Source: Magnolia sinica
Lineage: Eukaryota > Streptophyta > Magnoliopsida > Magnoliales > Magnoliaceae
Assembly: GCF_029962835.1 (NCBI RefSeq)
Contig: NC_080589.1
Coordinates: 22,031,586 to 22,095,585, forward strand
DNA: 64,000 nucleotides
Direction of reading: 5' to 3'
Shown: in pieces, positions 1-12,629 of the stretch
Layout: each line of letters begins with the position of its first letter
Numbering within the stretch: the first letter of the stretch is position 1
Program-made: the position numbers and the translations under genes
The notes under the pieces: model-generated
The model's database searches: none
Seen by the model: only the letters and a program-made list of their open reading frames with translations
Told to the model about the DNA's origin: nothing

Positions 1-959
1 CACCCTACTGGTGATTAAACTAGTTTGCAAGAGGATTACAACAAATCCGCCTTCAGGATATAATAAGCATCTTCTCCAAAACCAGAGAAATGTGGCTTCA
101 GCCTACAAAACTGAAAAACCATACCCTAAACACACTTTTACAGCATATACCCCTGACTTCTATATTGTTACAGCTTACCCCATGAAAATTGTTTGTAGTT
201 TACTGCCTGAAAATTTGTTTGCAGTTTAACGCTTGAAAAACTATAACTTTTTAAAAACACTCAAAAACGAAAATGGAGAAGAATGAGAGGAGATTGTTGG
301 AATTGTTATTCTTCGGATTGACCCAAAGATGGGTTTATATAGAGTCATAAGAGTTGCTTTAAGATTATTTTCATGGAAAGACATCTTCTTTCATAGTATC
401 TTTTCAACAATGGCATGCCTCCACTATTAATGGCATCCTTTCACCACCATTTCAAATTCAAATGATGTTCCATTTACTAAGAGACACCACTATTTACAAA
501 TGAATGGTCACCAATAATCACCAAAAGCCACAACCATTTTCTTACATTTTCTTTTATAAGTTTGAAAAGAAAAAAAAAAACATTTTTCTTTTCTTATTTT
601 GAAAATTCCCAAGATTTCTTTAGGATGCATCTATCATGGTATGTTGATCCATGCATGGGACAACAAGGAATCCACTAGTTTTTTATAAATGTTTTTATGA
701 CGTAGATCTAAGAGATCAGAGGTTCAACAAGTGGAATTTCCTTCGAGCCTAGCATGTACAGGTTTTAAAGGCTTTATAAATATTTTCAATTGTTTTAATT
801 TTGTTTTAACTATTAAAACTATTTTAATCAAACTTAATGATAATTTGATAGTCCACCACTTAACGGCATGAGTTATGGGTTGGTGGATGGCCATGATAGT
901 AGAAGGAGTAAATCGGGTGTACATTCATGCGTAAGGCAACTTACATGAGTTTAACGATG
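1..959. other. Noncoding, AT-rich, no gene seen
   Basis: I see no exon-like reading frame, tRNA or transposon end here. Short open frames are no longer than chance allows. A poly-A run lies near 567-580. Confidence 0.5.
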
Positions 960-1934
960 TAGAGCACAAGTTGACAGGTTGGATTAGATACACACTACAC
1001 ACTCCATGTGGGCCCCACAAAGTGATGTAGAATATGTTTATCACCAAGGTTATGGAGGAACTGGCCTCCTTTTTTTTTCTTTTTCTTTTTTACAGTTTTG
1101 TGAATTAGAAAAGTGTTAGTCATTGTTATTAATTGCTAATTACTGTGTATAAGTGAATTGGAATGAGCATATATGTGTGTGTGTGTGTGTGACATAATAG
1201 GGTTCGACTAAGTTTGAGGTATGAGAGAAAAGAAGAAGAAAAAAAAAAAAGTTCCAAGTATGAGCAAGAGTATACCTAAGCCTGTCCAAATTATTAAGTG
1301 GGCTCGAAATGATACCCAAAGCCAAACCCACACCCATTTAGCTATACCCATACCCAGCCCCCAGTCAGGGTAGATCAGGTATTCATTGGGCCGCCTCTAA
1401 ACTAAAACCTTGACAAATGACTCGCCAGGCCACTAGATAAAGATCCAAGCTCAGGAATGGGCTAGTCCACTAGCAAATTTTCTAGAAGAATAGCGTTAAA
1501 TAAGATAGGAAGTATGGCATATGCAATGCAAGTGAAGAAAAGGAAGGAGAGGAAATTTGGGGAAATTTTTCAGGTTGAAGGGAGGTGAATTTTGTGAATT
1601 TTTAGGTTAATAGAGCCCCATGACCCTAAGCTTTGTGGGCTCATTATGATATGGTGTGGGATCCACTCAACCACTAGTTTTGTTAGCTCATGTTAGGATA
1701 TGATATAAAAAAAAATGAGATAGATCGAAGACTCAAGTGAGTCACACCCTAAGAAAGCGTGGAGACGGAAATACCCAATGTAGAAACTTTCTTGGGACCA
1801 TTGTGATTTTTATATGCCATCTAAACCGTTCATAAGGTGGTTCCCACTTAGATGAAGGGAAAACAATATTTTCTTGATCCAAAACTTTCGTGGACCCTAG
1901 AAGGTTTTAACAGTGGGTGTTCAATCCCAATTCT
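960..1934. repeat. GGGCCC-family repeat pieces; left half of a palindrome split by the Copia element
   Basis: Positions about 1000-1060 carry a fragment with TGGGCCCCACA-AAGTGATGTAG. From about 1612 to 1934 runs one arm of the dispersed palindrome: a transferred-strand GTGGGATCCACTC block, 'tgatccaaaactttcgtgg' and 'gttcaatccc'. The arm stops where the Copia LTR begins at 1935. It resumes at 11149 with 'ttcctatggtgtgacccat', so the retrotransposon inserted into an existing repeat copy. A GT microsatellite sits at about 1172-1190. Confidence 0.6.
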
Positions 1935-2524
1935 TGAAAGTGCCCTGGTTTGTCAAGTTACGTAAATGTTGACTTTGTCTTTAAGTGAGTCCCAAGACAA
2001 AGATTTCAAGATGAAAACCTCAACCAGAGAGAAGCTCGAGTGCAACAAACAGGTAATGAAGCTTTACTTCCATAAACCAAACCCTAAGGTATATGACCCA
2101 TATCCAACTTAAAACTTACCTCTAAAATCATTAGAAAACACCTTTGTAAGCTTAAGTATGAAAAACACTTAGAATGTTAGAGGAATGAAAACTGGCAAGT
2201 CGATTATATCGATTTGCAATCGAAGATGGTTCGATACTATCGATAAATAGTCTCATTCCGTCCAGCAACAAAATGAACTATGCACTAGAAATCTCGATAA
2301 TATTGAATACAATTCAATAATATCGAAATTCAAAGTTCGATAGATATCGAACCCTATTTGATAATATCGATTCAGGGACTTCCTCTAAATAGAAGATATT
2401 CTCAAAAGTGTTCGTCGATCGAATCGAGTCACCTTCGATTACATCGAGAGTAAGTTCTCAATTGTATCAAATCAAACTCGATTGCATCGAACTTGAGGAA
2501 CATTTTATCCAGAAAGCTTTCAAA

Positions 2525-2578
<54 letters not shown>

Positions 2579-4120
2579 TCGATCATATCGAATACTATTC
2601 GATGTAATTGAACTTCAAAATTCGATAGCATCGAATGATGATTGATTGCATCAAACTTCTGGACAAAATCCTCCAGCAACCAAAGGTAATTTTCTAAAGA
2701 ATTCCCAATGGAATCGAACTAACCCTTAATAACATCGAAGTACACATCAATAGAATTGAATGGTATTCGATAAAATCGAGCAGAGTCTATTCTACACAAA
2801 AACGAACATATATGTGTAAAAAGTTGATATAATCGAATGAGACTCAATATAATCGAAATTCAAATTTCGATAATATCAAAGACTGTTCGATAGTATCGAC
2901 AATGACAGATTTCTTCCCGTTTTATTATCGTTGGGATGCTTTCTTTATAAATACCTCAGGTTGCTTCTTATTAAAATGAGCTAGTATCCAAGAGAGTTTG
3001 AGCCTATTATTCCAAGATCTGCCTACCCTCTTACTCACTCTCTCTTTCCCATTAGAGTTCATCATTCAATCCTTTTCTTAAACATTAACTCTTATCTTAT
3101 ATGCTTGAATTAAATTATGAACTCTAGCATTCATAAAGTTTCCAACTAATTATACTATCCTTGGAACTTCTGAATATCTAGCTCATGAAAACCTTCTCTA
3201 TTGATTTAAATCTTACCATTTAAATAGAAATGATCAAAACCCTAAGCCTCACAACCTCAGAGCCTTCACGAAAGCATCATCGATAGGTTACGATTCAAGG
3301 GAGCTGAAGATTCTTCGTCATCATCGAAAATCTTCACATTGTGTGAGAACGGGACTCACCAACTTACTTTGTAAGTATTTAAAGTCTAATGTGTCTGAAG
3401 TACTTTCCTTGTATAGGATTGGGATTCAAAGTTTGAGTGTTAAACTCATCAAGTCCTAATTGTAGGGCTCTGATAGGAGAATACGTTGTGTCCTTGTGTA
3501 GGACGTGTAGCCTTACATAAGTTGTGCCTTGTGTAAGCTTGGGTTGCCTTGTGTAGGCACCCAGTGTTGTGTCCTTAGGTAGGATGTGTCGCCTTGTGTA
3601 AGCATTTAGGAACCTTATGTAGATGTCTTAGTTTAACCCTGCATAGGTTGTGAAGATTCATGGTTAACCTGATTTAAAACCATTGGATAGTGAAATCTGG
3701 TACACTCTAAGAGAGTGCGTCTGCCGGGAGTGGAGTAGGCAAGTAGCCGAAGCACTATACATGATTGTGTTTGGGATTGTTTTGACTACATGTATCTAAT
3801 TATGCTTATGTTCATCATATGTTCACAATGATGCATGATTTAGTTAATGTATAAGTATTGATAGAAGTCACATCCCACACACAATATACACTATTCTTAT
3901 AGGCTTTTCTTTTACATATGAATCTTGTATAAGCCTATGTGAATTGGACCCTCTATTGGCTTGGAATCCATGGAGTTACTTTGCCTTACTTCCTTTGTTA
4001 TAAAAGTTAAACATAGGTTGTTATTAAAAGATAACAAATTTTGAAAAAGTCTTATTCACCCCCTCTAGGACACTTAGTCATACTTCATACTTTAGTACTA
4101 GCGGATCTACTACAATTTCA
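1935..4120 (+). repeat. 5' LTR of Copia element
   Basis: This 2,186-bp direct repeat matches 8913-11143 throughout by eye. It contains a TA microsatellite (2527-2576), many scattered TTCGATA-ATATCGAA-type palindromes (2200-2900) and a run of TGTGTAGG-type short repeats (3480-3640). It ends TTTCA just before the primer binding site. Confidence 0.88.
2946..2953 (+). promoter_or_regulatory. Probable TATA box of the 5' LTR
   Basis: TATAAATA lies about 1 kb into the LTR. The equivalent position in the 3' LTR reads TATAAATT (9976-9983). Placement between the TATCGA-rich region and the CT-rich leader fits an LTR promoter. No transcript evidence is available. Confidence 0.45.
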
Positions 4121-4121
4121 A

Positions 4122-4140
4122 TTGGTATCCAAGCGGGTTG
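4122..4140 (+). other. Primer binding site (initiator-tRNA-Met type)
   Basis: TTGGTATCCAAGCGGG starts one base after the 5' LTR. It resembles the Copia consensus TGGTATCAGAGC, which pairs with the 3' end of initiator methionine tRNA. Two or three mismatches are visible. Confidence 0.7.
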
Positions 4141-4193
4141 CTCTTGAAGGGTTTAACAACCTAGAGGGAGATCCTTAAACTGAAGTTAGAAAT

Positions 4194-5931
4194 ATGGGTA
4201 AAGGAGAGGGAACAATAGTCTTTCGTCCTCCTATTTTCAATGGTTCAAAGTATGCATATTGGAAAGTAAGAATGAACTACTTTCTGCAACCCTTGGATCA
4301 TGAAGTTTGGGAAATAATTGAAAATGGATATGTGCCACCAACCGAGCTAATTGTATTAGAAAATGGCACAACCATCACTAAACGCAAATCAAAAGAGAAA
4401 TGGACAACTTTTGAGAAAGAAAATAAAACATATGAAGCAAGAGCTATGAATGCCATTAATTGTGCAGTTTCTGAAGAGGTATTCAACCAAATCAGTATGA
4501 GTAAAACCTCAAAAGAAGCATGACATTTGTTGGAAACCACCCAGGAAGGAACCAGCACAGTAAAAAGATCAAGGTTGCAATTCTTGACAACCCAAATTTG
4601 AACAATTGAAAATGGAGGAAGATGAGACCTTCATGGAGTTCTTTGCAAAACTAAATATCATATGCAACTCCATGGGTGGACTTGGAGAAACAGTTCATGT
4701 ACTTAAAATCTGTAGAAAAATCCTAAGATCGCTTCCGGAACGGTTTAACTCTAAAGTAACCACCATGGAAGAATGTAGGAATATTAATGAGATGAAAGTA
4801 GAAGAACTGGTTGGTTCTCTACAAACATTTGAACTACATCTTAAAACACCCATAAAATTCAAAAATAACGTTCTCAAAACCTCTAAAAATAAGAATACAA
4901 TAGAGGAAGAAGAAAGTGAGAACGAAGATGGAGATGAGGAGGTTTCCCTTCTAGCTAAAAAGTTTAAAAGATTCTTTAATAGGAACCGTGGGAGACCATA
5001 TAATAACAAAGGAGTTTAACTGGACCACAAGTGCCAAACCAGCAAAACCTTCAAAAAGTCCAAAGAGCTTCAATGCTACAACTGTAGAAAATATGGTCAC
5101 ATCTCTACGAAATGTCTTACAAAGAAGTCTAAAGGAAACGCTATGGCAGCCACTCGGGATGATACTGAAGACTCTAATTCAGATTCAAGTGAGTCAAAAA
5201 GTGATGAAGACAAAAAAAAAAAAAAAATCATTGAAGATTCTCATGGCCTCCACCACTTCAATCATTCCCAAGATACTGGAAGAGGGAGATGAACTTGATC
5301 TTGAGAGCATTAAAGATGAGAGAGGAACTGCTGTTAGAAGTATTACTTTTGATAATCTGATCAAAAAAATTGAACTTCTAGAAATAAAAGTTGAAAAATT
5401 AAAAAGAGAAAACAAAAAAAATGAGAAGTAAAAATTATGATCGTACAGCAGAACTAACCCGAAAATTCACTCTAAGCAATGAAAAGTTTGAGAAACTCCT
5501 AGGAATGGGTAGAAACTCCAAAAATATGATAGGCCTAGGATATGAATCAGATTCTTCCTCTACCTCATCAAAGATGACAAATTCAACTACTCCAAACCAA
5601 AAAAAATTCAATCAAATTGTCATGCCATCATTGTGAAAAGATAGGACACTACAAATAGGAATGTCCTATATCCAGAAATCCTCATGTTGCTTTCAAGACG
5701 AATCTCAAAGACTTATCCAAATCGTCTGGAAGTCAGCCTGAGAAACATTCCTCTAGCTCAAAAAATGTTGTTACCAAATGGGTAACACACAACAAATACA
5801 AGTGCCCTGAAAATGAAGTGATTAATTTAGGCACTTCAACATTCACTCCGAGTAAAACAATTTATAACCTTGACCCATATTTTAATACTTATTGTAATAG
5901 GTCAAGTACTTTATAAGGGAGATGTTGGAAG
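4194..5931 (+). pseudogene. Copia gag (capsid/nucleocapsid), disrupted
   Basis: It opens at ATG 4194 with a Copia gag N terminus (F-N-G-x-K-Y-x-Y-W-K). An in-frame TGA at about 4521 replaces an expected Trp. After a frame change the next open stretch (4606-5016) carries the conserved K-I-L-R-S-L-P-E-R-F and M-K-V-E-E-L-V-G-S-L-Q-T-F-E-L block. A TAA follows at 5017. In the same frame a zinc knuckle C-x2-C-x4-H-x4-C is readable at 5074-5115. A third stretch (5421-5636) holds the SIRE-type segment with K-L-L-G-M and G-L-G-Y-E-S. A second zinc knuckle (5623-5664) has a TAG inside it. At least three stops and two frame changes make it non-functional. Confidence 0.85.
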
Positions 5932-6828
5932 TAAAAGTGAGCCATAGAAATTTCCGAGGATTGATTAATAATTTTGGTCAAGAAGTAAATCTCTGTCATA
6001 TAGAATTGATTCAAGAACATTAAAAGGCATTAATATGTAATAATATTCTTTTTGGAATCAATTTTCAATCTATCTATTAACTAATGGTTTCACTATATAT
6101 GGAGTTTGTTGATACTCATACATTTCAGTAAAAGTGCCTTCATGATAAGCATATCCATATAAACCAGGTATCATGCATAATTTTGAAATCATCCTGAAAA
6201 TCGTTATGTATGTAATGATACTTATTTTGAACCAAAGAAGGTTAATCTTCTTACTACAATCAATATTTATATTCAGAAGATCAACCATCTCCAAAGAATG
6301 ATTAATGGTTCAGTTACCATAAAGATATCCTCTAAGGATACATAGCCTCACCATTCTTTTTAAACATGTGTAGATTTTTTTGGGGGGATGTACAAAATAC
6401 TAATGTCCTTATACATATTCATGTACATCAATTAGAATGATCAGTTCGAGCTGAAATAGGTAAAGTCTACGTCTAAACTGCTTTGATAACATCGAAGGAT
6501 ACTCGATATCATCAAACATACTTCAATGATATCGACTACTACTCAATGATATCAAACATCTTGGAAAAGTGACTAACCTATCAGGACAATTGCTCGATAA
6601 TATCGAACATATTCGATGATATCGAAGACCCATCTTCGATAATATCGAACATACCTCGATAGTATCGAGAAATCAAGGTTATGAAAATCGCGCGGGCGGG
6701 ATTTTTTTCTGTTTCACTTTCTGCCAGCGACCATTCATCTTTCAACCTCCCTGAAGTTACGGAGACCGATCACCTTGCACTTGTTTCTTCATCTTCTCCA
6801 TATCCCTTATTAGGTAAGATTATCACTC
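5932..6828 (+). other. Internal spacer where pol should be; TATCGA-rich
   Basis: An autonomous Copia element would carry about 4 kb of pol after gag. Here there are only 0.9 kb. I see no integrase HHCC or DDE motif and no reverse-transcriptase YVDD motif in any frame. From about 6480 to 6670 it carries GATAATATCGAA-type palindromes like those in the LTRs. These suggest LTR-derived or rearranged sequence. Confidence 0.6.
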
Positions 6829-8118
6829 TTGAATATCCAATCTCTTTCTGAAACTCTTCACAACATATTTGGAGATTTTTCTATTTTCCATTCTAAAAAA
6901 CCCTACTCAAACTATCTATTCCTAATGCCGAAAGAGAAAGGGAAAACACTTGAAGTTAGAGAGTCCTCTATGGGTGTTCAAACTAAACTCCGATCAAGAC
7001 CTAGATCTGAACAGCCCTTACCAGATGAACCAACCTCCCCATCTCAATCACCTGCTAGACAAACCAGAACTCAATAGAATGCACCCACACAAGCCCCTCC
7101 TGCAACTGTTCAACCTAAAATCTTGATCCCTCAGGTCCCTCCTCCACCTAAGAATTTGTGCAACAAATTTCATGTTAGGGGGATTGTATATGAGAAAAAG
7201 ATATATCGAGAATGCATCGGACCGTTTGGGATTCTAGAGATCCTGGATAAAGTTGGTTGGAGCAACATCCTACATTTTGGAGGAACAGTTCGGAATGAAT
7301 AGGTGATTCGGTTCTTATCATATTGTCACTCACTTGTGCTGCATCCTGCTTTATTCATAGTCACCATTTTACAGACCTCCTCTACCATTACTCCCGTTGT
7401 AGTTGCTTCACTTAAAAGGATTCCAGCCACTTTCTGACAATTAACAGATCATGACCTTGATTCCATTGATGTTCGGGTACGAATTACATGATATTTCTAT
7501 AATGGAGAAAATGTGTCATGGCATCAAGGTAATGCGCTCAGGGCTTCAAATATGGCAAACAAGTACAGGATACTTCACAATATCTTTTGTGTCAACGTTT
7601 ATCCATGGGGGACTAACAAGTTAGACTTGACCCCATACATGCTACATACTCTTTATAGCATCTGTCAGGGTATTCCACTATATTTCCCCACCTTCATGGT
7701 TTATCTAATTGCCAACTGCATTCATAGCACGAGAGACACATGTATTCCATTTCCATACCTCATTTGTTTGCTCTCTTGCCATGTTGGCTTGATGACCACG
7801 CCTGATCGTCTAAGACCTGCACGCCTATTTTCAAAAACCAATATCAAGTGCATGGGTCTGGAGAACAAAGGGGCATCCTTATCTAGAGTGGATACTGAAG
7901 ATCTTCAAGGAGAAACAAAAGCAAAGGTAGCAGAGACGGAGGTAGCTGAGACAGAAGCAGCTGAGACTAACTTTCCTACTGAGGATGAGCATCGTGAGGC
8001 ACCACGTACCTCGAATAGGCACACCAGATGTCGCACACCATACCACGACCGATGGGAATCCATTTTGGTACGGATGGATGAACAAGGTTGTCGTCTCTCT
8101 CATCTGGAGCAGTTATAG
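6829..8118 (+). pseudogene. Degenerate envelope-position ORF, plant-transposon-protein-like
   Basis: One frame runs from about 6829 to the TAG at 8116-8118. It is broken by about four stops (7075, about 7300, 7436, 7489). The N terminus is basic and Pro/Ser-rich. The middle reads F-H-V-R-G-I-V-Y-E-K-K. The long open part (7513-8118) has S-N-M-A-N-K-Y-R-I-L-H-N-I-F, then L-H-T-L-Y-S-I-C-Q-G-I-P-L and F-P-Y-L-I-C-L-L-S. That pattern resembles the 'putative plant transposon protein' domain found downstream of gag/pol in many plant LTR elements. The tail is Glu/Ala-rich (V-A-E-T-E repeats). No signal peptide or membrane anchor is evident, so 'envelope' refers only to position. Confidence 0.6.
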
Positions 8119-8912
8119 AGGTTATTCAGAAAAGCCTGGAGCGGGTGGAGCAAAAGATTCAGAACCTAATTACCACAATCACTTGTCAGCGTGATGATGT
8201 CTCTTCACCAGAGGGCCGACCATCCAGCTTGTGCATTGTTATGAATGTTGGCTTGGGCATCAAATATCTTTTTGGGATGCCAAGCCAGTCTAATCTAATT
8301 CCAATCTTATTCTATGATCAGTCTTAGCCATGTTGGCATATTTTCTTATTTTTGGTTTGTGGTGCCCAGATTTGGGCTATTATGTTATGGATTTTGGATA
8401 TTTATGCCCTTAAGGGCTTGCTCTTTTTGGATGATGATTATACTACCCAAGCTTGAGGTAGTTATTTTAGTTATTTGGTGAATGAATGATAATATCTAAT
8501 CACCTTCTTTTTTATAATGTTGATGCCATTTCTGTCCTTTATTAGCATATTTCTTAAAGACATGATTAGTTCACATTTAGTTCTTATGCTTCATTCTTCT
8601 ATATTATGAACTTATGTGATTTCCTAGATTCTCCCTCTAGCTTTGGAAATAAACATACTTCAGTTGTATTGGTTTATTGGTTAACCTTTGCCAATCACTG
8701 ACAAAAAGGGGGAGAACATTTTATGCACCCAAGTTTACTACTATTTTGTGTTTCTTGAATCTTAATGTAGGAACTTGGGGGAGCATGAACAGAGGGGGAG
8801 CTACAATCAACTCTAGAGCAGAATTATTTAAAACTTTATCATGTACTGAGTTGTTTGTAATAACCTAGGGTTTGGTAGTTTGTTTTGTCGCGTAATTGGC
8901 AAAGGGGGAGAT
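8119..8912 (+). other. 3' untranslated region of Copia element with polypurine tracts
   Basis: Noncoding, with three GGGGGAG runs: about 8706-8714, about 8776-8800, and 8904-8910 just before the 3' LTR. Repeated purine tracts in the 3' leader are typical of SIRE/Maximus elements. The last one (8901-8912) is the likely plus-strand primer. Confidence 0.65.
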
Positions 8913-9532
8913 TGAAAGTACCCTGGTTTGTCAAGTTACGTGAATGTTGAGTCTGTCTTTAAGTGAGTCCCAAGACAAAGATTTCAAGCTAAAGACCCCA
9001 ATCAGAGAGAAGCTTGAGTGCTCCAAACAGGTAATAAAGACTCACTTCCCTAAACCAAACCCTAAGATATATGACCCCTATCCAACTTAAAACTTACCTC
9101 TAAAAGCATTAGAAAACACCTTGGTAAGCTTAAATAAGAAAAACACTAAGAATGTTAGAGGAATGAAAAATGCATTATGCTGGCAAGTCGATTATATCGA
9201 TTTGTAATCGAAGGCACCTTCGATATTATCGAAGATGGTTCGATACTATCGATAAATAATCTCATTATGTCCAGCAACAAAATTAACTATGTACTGGAAA
9301 TCTCGATAATATCGAATACAGTTCGATAATATCGAAATTCAAACTTCGATAGATATCGAACCCTACCGATAATATTGACTCAAGAACTTCCTCTAAACAA
9401 AAGATATTCTCAAAAGTGTTCATCGATCGAATCGAGTCACCTTCGATTACATCGAGAGTGGGTTCTCGATTGTATCAAATCAGACTCGATTGCATCGAAC
9501 TTGAGGAACATTTTGTCCATCAAGCTTTCAAA

Positions 9533-9608
<76 letters not shown>

Positions 9609-11143
9609 TCGATCATATCGAATACTATTGGATGTAATTGAACTTCAAAATTCTATGGCATCGAATGATGATCGATTGCATCGAACTTTTGGACAAAATC
9701 CTCCAGCAACCAAAGATAATTTTCTGAAGAATTTCCAATGGGATCGAACTAACCCTTGATAACATCAAAGTGCACATCGATGTAATCGAATGGTATTCGA
9801 TAAAATCGAGCAGAGTCTATTTTACACAAAAATGAACATATATGTGTAGAAAGTCGATACAATCGAATGAGACTCGATATAATCGAAATTCAAATTTTGA
9901 TAATATCGAAGACTGTTTGATAGTATCGACAATGACAGATTTTTGCCCGTTTTATTACCGTTGGGATTCTTTCTCTATAAATTCCTGATGTTGCTTGTTA
10001 AAATGAGCAGTATCTAAGAGAGTTTGAACCTGTTATTCCAAGATCTACCAACCCTCTTACTCACTCTCTTTCCCATTAGAATTCATCATTCAATCCTTTA
10101 CTTGAGCATTAACTCTTATCTTATATGCTTGGATTGAATTATGAACTCTAACATTCATAAAGTTTTCAACTAATCATACTATCCTTAGAACTTCTAAATG
10201 TCTAGCTCATGGGAACCTTCTCTCTTGATTTAAATCTTACCATTTAAATAGAGAAGATCAAAACCCTAAACCTCACAACCTCAGAGCCTTCGTGAAAGCA
10301 TCATCAACAGGTTGCAGTTCAAGGAAGTTAAAGATTCATCATCATCATCATCGAAGATCTTCACATTGTGCGAGAACGGGATTCACCAACTTACTTTGTA
10401 AGTATTTAAAGTCTAATGTGTCTGAAGCCCTTTCCTTGTGTAAGATTTGGATTCAGAGTTTGAGTATTAAACTCGCCAAATCCTAGTTGTAGGCCTTCGA
10501 CAGGAGAATATGTTGTGTCCTTGTATATGACGTGTAGCCTTATGTAGGTTGTGCCTTGTGTCGGCTTAGGTTGCCTTGTGTAGGCTCTCAATGTTGTGTC
10601 CTTAGGTAGTATGTGTTGCCTTGTGTAGATATATAGGAACCTTGTGTAGGTGTCCTAGTTTAACCCTGCGTGGGTTGTGAAAGTTCATGATTAACCTGAT
10701 TTAAAACTATTGGATAGTGAAATCTGGTACACTCTAAGAGAGAGTGCGTCCGTCGAGAGTAGAGTAGTCAAATAACTGAACCACTATACATGATTGTGTT
10801 TGGAATTGTTTTCAATACATTTATCTAATTATGCTTATGTTCATCATATGTTCACAATGATGCATGATTTAATTAATATATAAGTATTGATAGAAGTCAC
10901 ATCCCACACACAATATACACTATCCTTATAGGCTTTGCTTTTACATATGAATCTTATATAAGCCTATGTGACCTCTATTGGCTTGGAAGTCATAGAATTA
11001 CTTTATCTTACTTCCTTTGTTTTAAAAGTTAGGCATAGATTGTTATTAAAAGATAACAAATTTTGAAAAAGTCTTATCCACTCCCCTCTAGGACACTTGG
11101 CCATACTTCGTACTTCAGTACTAGTGGTTTTACTGCAATTTCA
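8913..11143 (+). repeat. 3' LTR of Copia element
   Basis: This 2,231-bp copy is slightly longer than the 5' LTR. The TA microsatellite has expanded (9535-9606, 72 bp against 50 bp). Extra bases near 9168-9235 include an additional CTTCGATATTATCGAAG palindrome. Scattered substitutions show that insertion was not very recent. Confidence 0.88.
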
Positions 11144-11290
11144 ATTCTTTCCTATGGTGTGACCCATTTGAGTTTGAAAATCTGCCTGATTTTTTAACTC
11201 ACACCTTAACACGAGTTGGTGTGACCGATAGACAAAGTGGATATAATACATGCATCATAGTGGGCTTATAGAGCTTGGAGTTACACATGC
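11144..11290. repeat. Right half of the GGGCCC-family palindrome split by Copia
   Basis: After the ATTCT duplication the sequence resumes with 'ttcctatggtgtgaccc' and ends near 'catgcatcatagtgggctt'. That is the mirror of the arm that stops at 1934. Confidence 0.55.
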
Positions 11291-11492
11291 AGTGATAGTG
11301 TGAGCTACACGTGGAGAGAAGTCCCCAAGGACTTTTTGCAGGTAAAATTCAGGACGTTGTGTGGCTTCTCGAGGAGTGAAATCTGAATTATACATTGCAT
11401 TGATGATTTTTTGAAAGTTATGGAAGTAAATATTTTTCCAAATTTTAGATTTCCCATCTATATGTCATCAAATTCTAAAAGCTACAAATGGA

Positions 11493-11578
<86 letters not shown>

Positions 11579-12132
11579 GGATTATATATCTATATACACA
11601 CACACACCTTAGATTTGTACCATGTGATTGATATAAAAAGTTCCATGTCAATCTTTCGCAGAGGTTTCTACCCAATATATCCCCAAAAGCAGAAACACCC
11701 ATACCTTGGCCAAGGTAGGACTGGCCTTATGCACAAAAGAGAGAGGTCACAGGTGGGCCTGCACAAGTGACAAGGATGCAGAGATGCCACTTAAGCTCTC
11801 TCATTGAGGCCTAACACAAGAATCCACACCCATGAAAATGATAGGAAACCCTCCCTTTTAACTCATATGATATTCACATATTTCATTTGTTCCACACATG
11901 ATTTAATTGAGGTGAAAATAATACTATTCCATTAATAAAATAACCCAGGTTAATTAAATATCAAACATTGGCTTTCCAAGGCAAACAATACAAACACGTC
12001 GGACAATACCAATGTTTTCAGTGCTGAAGTGCCCTCACTTTTATTAAGTTGTCTTCTCATGCCCTTTGAATATTCATAGTTCTCTATTTTCAAAAAACTA
12101 ATTGCAGGATAAAATTATCCTTGCTACTTACA

Positions 12133-12174
<42 letters not shown>

Positions 12175-12439
12175 TAGATATAGTGCCAAATAAGTATTTA
12201 TTGTAGAGATGTTAAATACTTATTGGGCCTGGAAAATCGTGGCCAGCTCAACCAATGGCCATTAGAAGTGCTTTCCTAATAGCAAATATACATTTTCTTT
12301 TCTTGTTTTTCCTAGATATTAAGCTCTACATTGCAATTACATATATATATATACAATGTCTACCACAATTTTCATTAAAAAATAATAATAATAAACAGGA
12401 AGCAGAGTTACCCTTGAATATAATCAAAAGCTCCGAAGG
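11291..12439. other. Noncoding with two microsatellites
   Basis: No gene seen. It contains a TA microsatellite (11498-11576), a short CA run (about 11597-11608) and a GT microsatellite (12139-12172). The open frames across the TA run are artefacts of the repeat. Confidence 0.5.
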
Positions 12440-12625
12440 GTGCGTTTGGATGCTTACAATCCACTCAAATCACTAAAGAGGAAGCTATGAACAAAATTCT
12501 TGAAAACAACAATACCACTAATTGCAATTCTATGAGTTTCAAGTTGATTGAATCCCACTTTTGTCAATTATTCTTCATTGATTGAATGATTGCAATTCGC
12601 TCTGATTGACCATCAAAACACGCAC
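12440..12625. mobile_element. MITE, PIF/Harbinger-like, abutting the USP stop codon
   Basis: Imperfect terminal inverted repeats GTGCGTTTGGATG (12440-12452) and CATCAAAACACGCAC (12611-12625) bound 186 bp. GTGCGTTTGGATG-type ends are common in plant PIF/Harbinger MITEs. It ends 4 bp from the universal stress protein stop codon, so it would lie inside that gene's 3' UTR. Confidence 0.5.
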
Positions 12626-12629
12626 AAGC

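Larger units (their letters stand above)
1935..11143 (+). mobile_element. Non-autonomous Copia (SIRE/Maximus-like) LTR retrotransposon, pol-less
   Basis: The element is 9,209 bp. Its LTRs begin TGAAAG and end TTTCA, and a perfect 5-bp target duplication ATTCT flanks it (1930-1934 and 11144-11148). A primer binding site follows the 5' LTR, and a polypurine tract AAAGGGGGAGAT (8901-8912) precedes the 3' LTR. The interior holds a broken gag and a second long degenerate ORF. Between them (5932-6828) there is no protease, integrase, reverse transcriptase or RNase H. It must therefore be mobilised in trans if at all. The gag type, long LTRs and purine-rich 3' region fit the SIRE/Maximus lineage. 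A TR-GAG-like derivative is the best label. Confidence 0.88.

Noticed and set aside
2408-2679. Open frames of repeated I-Y residues (also at 9375-9641, 11411-11770, 41905-42115, 60357-60699)
   Set aside because: They are translations of TA microsatellites on either strand, with no start context or conserved flank.
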